This document shows positions 11,886-20,904 of a stretch of 64,000 nt of DNA, in pieces. A program made the translations under genes and the position numbers. Positions within the stretch are counted from its first letter, which is position 1, and the number at the start of each line of letters is the position of its first letter. The notes beneath the pieces were generated by a model. It was not told the origin of the DNA. It saw only the letters and a list, made by a program, of their open reading frames with translations, and searched no databases. Source of the stretch: Callipepla californica brunnescens (Eukaryota; Chordata; Aves; Galliformes; Odontophoridae); contig JALIRH010000027.1 of NCBI GenBank assembly GCA_023055505.1, positions 880,501-944,500 on the forward strand, read 5' to 3'.

Positions 11886-11903
11886 TCAGCACCCGGGCCC
11901 CAT
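11886..11903 (-). CDS. Upstream ORF in the TOB1 5' UTR (MGPGC)
   Basis: This is the only ATG I find in the predicted spliced 5' UTR. Its context is favourable (G at -3 and G at +4), and it encodes five residues before TGA. Short strong-context uORFs generally lower translation of the main frame. Whether it is used depends on the transcription start lying upstream of 11903. Confidence 0.4.
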   Translation of the reverse strand: MGPGC

Positions 11904-12010
11904 CTCCGAGAGCCGCTGCCTCGGCGAGGACGGGAGGGGAGAGGAGAGAGACACGCCAAACGAAAATAATGAAATCAAATAAAAACACAGGCGAGGGGAG
12001 GGGGAGGGTT

Positions 12011-12018
12011 GGAGGAGG

Positions 12019-12049
<31 letters not shown>

Positions 12050-12067
12050 AGGGAAAGGGGGGGAGGG
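12011..12067. repeat. Uninterrupted homopurine tract with A23
   Basis: 57 consecutive purines: a G/A mix, then 23 A (12019-12041), then G-rich blocks. On the TOB1 strand it is a long T tract flanked by C runs. Such tracts can form triplex DNA, and the A run is prone to length change. It lies within 120 bp of the predicted TOB1 start. Confidence 0.85.
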
Positions 12068-12153
12068 CTGCGCTGCTCACACCCCCACAACGGGCGCGCT
12101 CCGCCGCCGCAGCTGCGCTCCTTCTGCTCCTGCCCCGCCGCGCGCCGCGCCCC

Positions 12154-12160
12154 TATATAT
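12154..12160 (-). promoter_or_regulatory. TOB1: TOB1 TATA box
   Basis: The minus strand reads CCATATATAGGGGCGCGG, a TATA element embedded in a CArG-like frame (CC, seven A/T, GG; one base longer than the strict CArG consensus). It is directly preceded by GC boxes, so it is well placed as the core promoter for TOB1. Confidence 0.6.
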
Positions 12161-12170
12161 GGCCTCCCAT

Positions 12171-12254
12171 GCCCCGCCCCCCTCATAGGCCCCGCCCCCC
12201 ACGGCACACCGCCCGCTGTGACCCCGCCCCCTGCTGCCGGGCCCCGCCCCCTCC
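12171..12254. promoter_or_regulatory. Cluster of Sp1-type GC boxes
   Basis: CCCCGCCCC-type motifs occur at about 12171-12180, 12190-12199, 12222-12230 and 12241-12251, immediately upstream of the TATA box on the TOB1 strand. Repeated GC boxes spaced by 20-30 bp are classic for CpG-island promoters. Confidence 0.65.
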
Positions 12255-12308
12255 GCGCGCAGGGCCTCCGCCCGCCTCCCCCCCTTCCCCCCCCCCCCCA
12301 CCGTCCTC

Positions 12309-12348
12309 TACGTCAGCGCGCGCCTCGCCTCACGGCAGCGCTGCGTCA
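12309..12348 (-). promoter_or_regulatory. Two CRE/ATF-like half sites
   Basis: The minus strand has TGACGTA at 12309-12315 and TGACGCA at 12342-12348, about 180-220 bp upstream of the predicted TOB1 start. With the full CRE at 12616 they suggest CREB/ATF input to the promoter. This is inferred from motif only. Confidence 0.4.
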
Positions 12349-12559
12349 CCGCCCGCGTCAAACCCTGCCCCCGCGGGGAGGGGGGAGGGGCCCGCGCCGG
12401 ACTACAGCTCCCATCACCTCCGCTGCGATGGCCCCGCGGGTGTGGGAGCCGCCGGCCGCGGCTCGGGACGTTGGGAGCAGCGCGGAGCGGAACGAGCCCT
12501 CACGGCGCTCCCGCGCCGCCGGCGCTAAAAATACTCCCCTCACGTAGCAACGGCGTGCG

Positions 12560-12595
12560 ATTGGCTGCCTGCCCGCCGCGCCGCCTCCTCATTGG
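12560..12595 (-). promoter_or_regulatory. Two CCAAT boxes
   Basis: CCAAT on the minus strand at 12560-12564 and 12591-12595, in NF-Y-like contexts (AGCCAATCG and GACCAATGA). Their spacing of about 31 bp, close to three helical turns, is typical of paired NF-Y sites. Confidence 0.5.
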
Positions 12596-12615
12596 TCACT
12601 CGCAATCGGGGAGGA

Positions 12616-12623
12616 TGACGTCA
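12616..12623. promoter_or_regulatory. Full palindromic CRE (TGACGTCA)
   Basis: A perfect eight-base CRE, located near the CCAAT boxes and about 490 bp upstream of the predicted TOB1 start. It could serve TOB1 or a divergent transcript. Confidence 0.55.
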
Positions 12624-12824
12624 AACGCCCATTCAGGGGGGAAAGTGTCCCGGGGGGGGGGGGGGTGCGGCGCGGGGTCCTCGTGGGGTGTGGGTTTGTT
12701 TGTCCGCCCTCTCTTGCGCCGTGCTTGTATAATAATAAAGCGGTTCGGCACCGCCAACGCATGGGCCCGGGGAGGGGTTTGGGAACGTTGGAAGGAATGC
12801 CGTGACCCACAGAGCTCCCGGGGC

Positions 12825-13253
12825 ACGGCCCTATATGGCATCACGGCTCTGTGTGACATCACGGCTCTGTATGGCATCACAGCTCTGTATGGCATCACGG
12901 CTCTGTATGGCATCACAGCCCTGTATGGCATCACAGCTCTGTATGGCATCACGGCTCTGTGTGGCATCACAGCCCTGTATGGCATCACGGCCCTGTATGG
13001 CATCACAGCTCTGTATGGCATCACGGCTCTGTGTGGCATCACGGCCCTATATAGCATCACGGCTCTGTGTGGCATCACAGCTCTGTATGGCATCACAGCT
13101 CTGTATGGCATCACACCTGTGTGTGGCATCACAGCTCTGTATGGCATCACGGCCCTATATGGCATCACAGCTCTGTATGGCATCACGGCCCTGTGTGGCA
13201 TCACGGCCCTGTCTGGCATCACGGCTCTGTATGGCATCACGGCCCTGTGTGGG
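12825..13253. repeat. 18-bp minisatellite, about 24 copies, upstream of TOB1
   Basis: Tandem units of the form CTCTGTATGGCATCACGG with a few substitutions (TGACATCAC, TAGCATCAC, TCTGGCATC, CACCTGTGTG). Period 18 is a multiple of three and the unit lacks stops in most frames, so long open frames arise on both strands by chance. The array begins about 200 bp upstream of the CRE and about 700 bp from the predicted TOB1 start. Minor unit variants are interspersed, as in a minisatellite still exchanging between units. Confidence 0.95.
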
Positions 13254-13259
13254 TTCACA

Positions 13260-16200
13260 TCTGCTGAGCCCCTGGGAACCCTCACTCACTATGAAACACA
13301 GCTTTATTTGGATGCCGTGGTGCTTTGGGATGGCAGCATTGCAAGCACCATGAAAATCCCAATTCGGCCTCAAAATAGTCACCTTTCCCTTTTTTTTCCC
13401 CCTATTTTTTTCACGTTGGAGACTTTTTTCTCACCATAAAGGTTTCCTTGTGCTGGCAGAGACATTTGGGTCATACGTCACTGCCACGTGGCCCAAACTG
13501 TGACACAGAGTGAGCATGGTGGCACTGCTCCCGCCCCCAGGACCAGCAGTGTTCTTAACGCCTCAGCTGGCTTGTTGGGCACAAAGAGCTGCGAACAGGG
13601 CCTGAAGGCTTCAGGCCTTTTGATTAATACTCGACAGTAGCAAAAGGTCTGCTAGAAGAATCTTTAAAACTGCGATCAATACGAAATAACAGTTCCAGCA
13701 GCAACATTTTTGCTCAGGATGCCAATTCTGTTCAACTGGAAGATTCATCTTAAATACACACATATATATATTTCTAATTTTTCCTGGAAGACTGTGACGC
13801 TTTCTCTCCTCAGCAGAACAAACCAACAGAAGTATTTCAGAGCATTGCAGGGAGGCAAGAGTGAGATCCGGAGACTTCTTATCATCACACATCTTTGTCG
13901 CCATTTCTGCTACATGAATGTTGACCCCTACAGAATGTGCAGCCTCTATCCTGGCAGCGGACATAGAGCTTTGTAACATATGTTCCTGAATGCAGCACAG
14001 CACAGTTCTCCTTTCAGCATGGGAACCTGGGCTTCGCTTTTGAAAAACTGGGAGGTTTATCCTCTCGCATTCATTCCTCTTTAGCCCAGCTGTGTCCATT
14101 TGCTGAATCTAACGTGTGTCCCAATTCCCCATCATCTGTCAGCATGAGCACCCATGCTGTCTGGTCCCCAGTATTTATCTCCTCTCAATCATTTGGAAGT
14201 GTAGTGTAGATTCTCTTCCATTTTGCTTTACCAACCGAAGCAGCGGTTTCCCCATCAGTGCGCGTGATAACACGTACACATATCAGACATGGCCTGGCCT
14301 CAGGAGTTCTCTGACCAGAAGGAATTTCCAGTTGGGAACCACAAAATTCACTTGGCCGTAACGTTTTGGTGGAGTAAAGAGTAACCAGAGAATAACTCAG
14401 CCAAAACTGAAGAGCTCACGGCACACTGTCCTGGGTCATCTTCCAGGAGAGCCCTGTGCTGTTACCCCTGGTCTGCAGCACTGGTTGGCAGTGGCTGTGC
14501 CTCTTCGGGTGCCAAGCAAAGTCCACACGTGGATGTGTGAGCGATAGCCTGTATTTGCAGATTCTACCCCAGGGCCAACAGGGACTTGCTTCCAGCTGCT
14601 GCCCGGCCCCAGGCTGAGCCTGGACCTGTTCTCCTGCAGTGCAGAGGTCTGTGGCAGTCAGAGAAATGGGATTTGTGTGCTGGGATGATGGGAGATGGCT
14701 GGAAGCAGGCCTGGCACTTGGATAAATTAATGCCTATTGGTCTTCTATCGTTAATCTTGAGGCTGAGGAGGAGCTGTTCTTTGAGCCTTTGAAGTGTCAG
14801 GACAACAGTGTTACAGTAAAAAGGGGCAGAACAGGGGGACAGAGGGGCCAGGATGCAGGAGCAGCCCAGTGTAACTGAGCATCCCTCTACAGCCGTGTAT
14901 CCTCCCCTGGGAGCCGCAGAGATGGGGCTATGAATTCCCACAAAACACACTGGGGTTAGGTTGCCTGGTTGGGTGTGCAGCCATACACCCACAGCAGAAC
15001 TTCCTGTGCTTTAAAGTATATAATGTTGTTGGCTCTGGTGTGCCAAGACAATAAAAACCTGGCTATCGAGGACAAAGTGAAAAGGTTTTGTGTTCTAAAG
15101 CTGCTCTGAGGCAGGATGTGTTGCAGCCAAGCAGCCTGGTAATTGGTGGTGTGAGAAAGGAGAACCGGTCCTGAGGAGGACAGGTACAGAGAGTGGGGAA
15201 TCCAAATGAAATGGACAGTGAGCACCCACAGGTATATATAACTCTTTCCTCGAGTTAACTTTTCCTATGGGATACTGCCAGATTAATGCCAGACGGTTCT
15301 GCAGGGTCTGCTCAAAGCTATGAGGCTGGGATTGTCCTAGCTGATAGCCACATAGCTTCGTCAGTCAGCTTCAGGTTACTTGTTATTCTTGTTACAATGA
15401 TTCATTAACGGTTTTAAAGAGACAGAAAGTTGCTTGTTAAGCTGTAAGGACTGCACATCTTAATTATTTTATGGGGATCAGAAATAAACACTGAAGATGA
15501 AAGGCTGATTTTCTGCCCTTTTAATTTATGATAGATGAAATCAGGCTGAAAACTTTCTTCCAAAAGTAGGTTTCATTAAGAGCTTGCTGTTCCTCGATAC
15601 CTAAACCACTGCATCTCTATGCAGCAGTTGTTCTTTCTGTGCAATAAATTAGAGGGGAAAAAGAGTATTTGTGGGTAAACTTGATAATGACATACTTAGA
15701 GAATGCTGAGCTCATCCAAGGGGATTCCAGGAGCCTGGAGGAGGCACGAAGGTGTAGCTGGACAAAGAGATGCCAGCTTATGGCAGAGGAGGGTTTGAGC
15801 TCGGGTCTTTAAGGGCATTTTCTGTGGAAGAAAATCCAATGAAATTTCTCTTGACTGTGCACTATTTCTGACTGTTATTCAACGTGTTGAAGTCTGTGGA
15901 GTTGTGGGAGCGGTGAATGGAGTTAAGGTTCCCAGGATGTGCAGAGTGCAGTTCCGCTATCCTGTTGGTGCAAGGAGTGGTTCATGGGCGACTGAATCTG
16001 TCAGATATTGAAGTGATCATCCAGTTTCAATGGTTGGTTTGAAGCACAGTAAATAGCTCATTTCCTTTCCAAGCTTTGATTCCTAAAATTGCTCCAAAAT
16101 AACATAATGTATGCTTTAAAAGATGAAGAAAAGGAAGTTAAAATTAGCGTGACATCTTTCCTGAACTAATGGCAGTCATCATTTAAACCCGGAGCCACAT

Positions 16201-19200
16201 CTAGAGGGCTCCCAGAACATTGCTCCTGTGGCTTTTCATGCCAATGAAGCTGTGGCAGGGAGAGAACACAGATCTTCTATTTCACTCATCACAGGTCTTC
16301 GCCACGTGACGGACAAAGGAGCAAATCTCACATATGTTCATGCACACATCCCACTCGGTACAGAGGAATGCTTTCTCTCAAGTGGAGCCGGCAGGAGCCG
16401 TCCTGCAGCGCGCTGCCGTCGCTGTGCGGGGCTGCAGACAGTGTCTGCACGCAGCAGCAGATCTGTCTGGTCTCAGGAATAGCCATCAGCAACTCTCGGA
16501 GGAGAGAGAAAGCAGCCGTGTTGCACAATTACATCGGCAATGGGAAGGAGAGATTTCTTCTTTATCCCACGCGGTGATTATCTGATACGCTGGAAAATGA
16601 GCGGTGACATACTTTTTATTTCAGTTAATGTAACTCAGACTTGGAAGGAAGGTGATTCTGCTATATGACCGTATTATCTAAATTGCTTTGTCGCCAACGC
16701 ATAGAAAACTGCATAGAAAATTGACTGCACGTAATTGAGTGCTGACTCACCCTCCGATTAGGATAAATGGTGCAGTATTTCAGGGTGTCCTGGAGCTCTC
16801 TATAGTCTAACAGTCATACGTGAAAATTTCTGATTGATTTTTCTCCACTCCAAGCAGACCTGTGTTTTGTGCTCCTATTTGGGGCTGGACGGAACCAATC
16901 CACCCGCTGTCACAGGGCGTCTTCCCCCGCTCCCATAGCTTCGCCCATTTTCTGCTGAGGCTCTCATCTTTCATCCTGGCTGCACAGTTGCCTCCTTTGT
17001 GATTTTCTCATCTCCTGGCTCTCCATATTCATAGCCCTCTCCGACCTTCAGCTCTACCTCCCTACTTTCTAAGGCATCCAGGTTACTGCTGCTCTCCCAG
17101 GCTGCATCGAACAGACCTCTCACCTGTCTTACTAACAGCTTGTATCCTAAGGGGAGGAAATTAGGGAATTCTGCAATCCAGTGGAGTGGAGACAGCACCC
17201 GGTGACCCACAGAGCAGCAAGAGTGGACCTGGGGGCCTGGGGACACGGGGCAGCACAGATGTCCCTATCCCTACAGCCCTGCCAGCAGTTGCAGCACCAG
17301 TAGCACTTAAACCCTGATGTGCCGTGCCTGCTGGGTCACTTGATGCCAATTTTCCATTGCGCTGCTCAGCAAGGGCAGGGCTGGGAGGCTGGGGCACCCC
17401 TGGCTGGAAGCCGGAGCTAATTCTGCAGGGAAGATAAGCCCTTGGAAGGAAGTCCTTCAGGGGGTGGGGAGCAGGCAGTGTCACCGCAGGGGTCTTGGGG
17501 TGGGCAGGAGGTTCTCCCTCTAATATAGAGAAGACATGGGGTGGTCAGGATGGGGTATGCTCTCAAACATGCTGGAGAAGCGAGGCAGCAGCAGCAGCTC
17601 TTCTTGCCAATCTGCCAGGCTATGGGGTTCCAAGGAAGCAGCAGGGCACACGTAATCAAATGGGAGAACTGTGCTGATCCTGCCCCGAGGCTTTGCTCCA
17701 AACTATAACTAATGAGAGCAGAGTCACTGACAGAAAAGCTTCCACAGAATCCCTTTCTCAGGCCTTTGATTTTGCTGGAACATGCACAGCAGAAAAATCC
17801 ACACAGCTGATGGAAAAGCTGTGTCCTGGCCTGACCTCGCTACTGACAACAGCCAGACAAAGGGGCAGTGATCTAGGGTCACGTTTGGGGAGGATCCGTG
17901 GTTCAGCACGTCGGTTTGCTCAATCTCCTCTAATTTGTCCCAGAATGAGGGAGCGGGGCAAACACCTGCAGCTCCAGGCTGTGTCAGTGCCAAGAGGCAG
18001 GGCAGGCAGCGATGGGCGTCTGAAGAATACACGGGGCTCAGTTAGGACAGTAGGTCAGAAAGAGCACGGTGATTCATAGCCAGGACACGCTCAAACCATC
18101 CACGACGACACGCAGCAGTCCTGTACAGCCTGATGCCTGCAGGCTGCCCACGAACTGCCTGTCCTCCAGCAGAAACAGCCTGCAGGGCACTGCCTAGTGC
18201 TCGAATCACACTGATCTGTGGAGCAGTTGGACCAGCTGGAATAAAACCGCTCCCAGTGGCATGGGATGGCTCTGTCCTAGTGGCAGCAGCCCCCTAAAAT
18301 CAGGGGATGTGGAGGGGCTGAGGCTCACACAGAATTAGTCAGTGAGGTTCCCAGGATGAACAGCCCCTTTTGGAGAAGGGCTCCATGCGGTTTGCGCAGG
18401 TTGCAGCGGGTCAAGTTTAGGATTGCTCAGCCCCAAGGGTACGGGGACTGACAGAGCTCAGCTGTGCAAATGGTATTTTACTTGCCTGGCAGCGAGCTGC
18501 TGGGCACCAGGGTGTAATTTTCCATGCTCGCAGTTGGCTCTTGGTTTTACCTTGACACGTGTTTGATAGCCTAAGCTCCGTCAACACTGTTTCACCTCTT
18601 AGAAACTAACAGCTAAGAAGGCCAAACGAGGGACACGTTGGCAGCCAGCAGGTTGGTGAGCAGGCCTACCTTATCCTCCACGACAGCTTACTGCAACACA
18701 ATGTCTCTTTCCAGATTTATGGGAAGAACCCGGGGATGCCAGACATGCGCTCGGTTGACTTTCATCTCTCCGAAGACAAATCTTTTAAAATTTAGATCAA
18801 GGAATCTTTTAATGAAACGAAGAAATCGTGCCACTTGTATCAGTTCCAGATATAAATAAATCAAACAGGAGCAAGGCAAACTGAAAGGAGGCAGGCACGC
18901 CCTGCAATGTCAGCCCAAAGAGGCTGTCTGATGGATGGTAACGTGGCTGAGAGAAGAGAAGGCAGAGTGGAAAGGACTCGCTGCCATCCGCCTGGCACGT
19001 CCTCCAAAATACGCTGCAGTAGAACTTCACTCAATTGCTGCCTTTTCTGCATCTGCTCGGGTTTGAAGCAGTGAGGACTGTGACAGCTCTGCTAGGACTG
19101 CCTCCATGGGACTGGTCACAGCCCTGGGCACAGCCCCGTGGCTCAGCCCCCATCCTGCTGCACGCGGTGCTGCCGTGTCATCCCTGCTGGGACTGACCCA

Positions 19201-20810
19201 CCTCAGAGGTCTTTCCCATCCTTAATGATCCCGTGATAACCCTCCCAAAGCAATGGTGCTGTGACACGTTTAGGGTCAGGGAGGTGCCCAGCTCAGCCTG
19301 CTCTGCTCAGGCTGCCCCAGAAGCAGTGGCTGTTGGGAACCCACAGCCCACATCCCTGGTGCCACTGGGGAGGCAGAGTCGTAGGCACTGGGACCTGCAG
19401 CGGCGATCCTCCTGCTCCAGGAGCATCACTGGGCATTGCTCTGAATTAAAGGGCAAGGCTTCGTGTCCTAACAGCGTAGGACTCATTTCACACCACGGAG
19501 TAATTTGGACTCTGTGTAGTAAGTATCACCACTAGCCATTCCCTAATAACCCATAGCTATGCAGAGATAAAAATCCATTGGGCGCTTAAAAAGATCGTTT
19601 TCCTTTTCATGAAAATCAAACCCTCCAGAGCCTGCTGCCCCGCTGAGTGCTCCTGGTTATTTTTTCCCTGTTTCATCAGCTCCTCCCACCTGGTCCCCAA
19701 TCAGCTGTGCCCAAGGCCGTCATCCTCCCTCCCTGACATGAAGCATGGTGCCTTGCAGCTGCAGGAGGGAAGGCTCAGAGCCCTGCATGCCAGCTGCAGC
19801 TGAGCTGGCAGCCAGGACCCCTGGGCTGTGATGTGGACCCATTAAAAAGTTATTTTCAGCTTAAATGATCTTTGATACTGAAATCAGAGTTAACCCAAGT
19901 GGAGAGTGCTTCTCATCTCCCCTGAGAATTAAACCCAGGGAAGAAGAGGGAGAAGAGCAGGAGGATAACCAGGGAAAGGAACTCTTTAGGGAGGGAAATT
20001 AAATTGAAAACATGCAGTGATGGGAAAAGAAGCACAGAGAAAAACAGTGCTGTCACATCCTCCCCGAGTGCAGATCAGGTCCTGTCCCCCCTCAGCTGCC
20101 AGCCAGGCTCCTGATTTGTAATTCTCTGCCTTCTTAGATAGATGGGGCTAAGCAGCAGAAGCTGTCTCGTAGCAGCTCTGCATCTCACCTTTGTCACAGC
20201 CTCCCAGCAGCAGGAGCCAACCTGGGCTCACTGCTGAGGTGTGCAGCAGTGACTCGTTCTAACGAGCTGCTCCAGGAGATCTTTGTAGGACAGTGGAAAG
20301 CAGGGAGAGGAAATAATTACACCATTTCCACCTACAGCAGTCTGTTTCAGGGCAGGTATAAATAGATCCATAAGTGTTTGTTCTCTTAAGTGAGAGCTCG
20401 GCCTAACTGCTTTTGCAATTGCCAGCAGCAGAATTGATGGTTTGTTGCTTTTTTCCTTAAAAATGAGGGCAGAGATCATCAAACAAATATCACCCTCCCT
20501 TCCTCTAGGCCACAAGGAGCATTTAAGAAGTTTCTGAGTTTTTACCAACTCCAGATGCCAGGTGTATAAAGGTATGGCAATTTTTCAAAGCCGTTCTATT
20601 TGTCTGGGAAAGGAAGGATAATTAGATCCGTTCTGCTTCAGAGCTGATGAAATTAATGGGGGAGAAAGAAAACCAAAAGCATGCACATTTCATCCACTTG
20701 GAAAGAGAAGAAAGCACCCAAAAAGCTTTGGAAGGATTCATGCTAACAGTACAGGAAGGAGAGGAGCATGGTGTGGGCAGCCCAGGCTCCAGGAACAGCA
20801 ATCCCACAGC
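13260..20810. other. Intergenic, TOB1-SPAG9 interval (left part)
   Basis: No recognisable protein family, RNA gene or intact transposon. Open frames are short and unrelated to one another. The stretch holds AT-rich pockets at about 13.7-13.8, 15.4-16.2 and 16.6-16.8 kb and around 18.7-18.9 kb, which could be regulatory, and a probable CR1 3'-end remnant near 19.2 kb. Confidence 0.55.
19203..19245 (+). mobile_element. CR1-like LINE 3'-end remnant
   Basis: The plus strand reads CAGAGGTCTTTCCCATCC followed by TTAATGATCCCGTGATAAC. This resembles the conserved CR1 3' end (an AGGTCCCTTCCAACC-like block followed by degenerate ATTCTATG repeats). It is short and diverged, and the upstream body is not recognisable to me. 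Confidence 0.45.
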
Positions 20811-20904
20811 TCCATCCACCCATCCATCCATCCACCCATCCACCCATCCATCCATCCATCCATCCATCCATCCATCCATCCATCCATCCATCCATCCATC
20901 CATC
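20811..20904. repeat. CCAT/CATC tetranucleotide microsatellite
   Basis: About 23 tandem CCAT units with a few CCAC variants at the left end. It creates open frames rich in His-Pro-Ser-Ile (plus) and Met-Asp-Gly-Trp (minus), which are artefacts of the repeat. Confidence 0.97.

Larger units (their letters stand above)
11822..12130 (-). other. TOB1: Predicted TOB1 exon 1 (5' UTR)
   Basis: The start is placed about 25-30 bp downstream of the minus-strand TATA box and the end at a consensus donor (CCCCGG|GTGAGT). The exon would be about 310 nt, non-coding apart from a five-codon upstream ORF. It includes a 23-nt T tract on the mRNA strand. No transcript data were available, so the transcription start and the inclusion of the homopolymer are inference. 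Confidence 0.45.
11400..12750. promoter_or_regulatory. TOB1: CpG island covering the TOB1 promoter and first exon
   Basis: High G+C with abundant CpG dinucleotides, in contrast to the AT-rich TOB1 3' end and the CpG-poorer DNA beyond 13.3 kb. It contains the predicted first exon, TATA box, GC boxes, CCAAT boxes and CRE-like sites. Limits are by eye. Confidence 0.75.

Noticed and set aside
11489..12547. Several Pro/Arg/Ala-rich open frames of 60-190 codons in the TOB1 CpG island
   Set aside because: They arise from stop-poor GC-rich promoter DNA on both strands and show low-complexity composition without conservation signals.
12825..13253. Regular direct repeats resembling a CRISPR array
   Set aside because: The units are contiguous with no unique spacers, no cas genes are present, and the context is vertebrate.
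12471..13439. A 322-codon plus-strand and a 229-codon minus-strand open frame across the TOB1 upstream region
   Set aside because: Most of each is the 18-bp minisatellite read as a six-residue repeat, both strands and several frames are open at once, and no domain or splice structure supports a gene.
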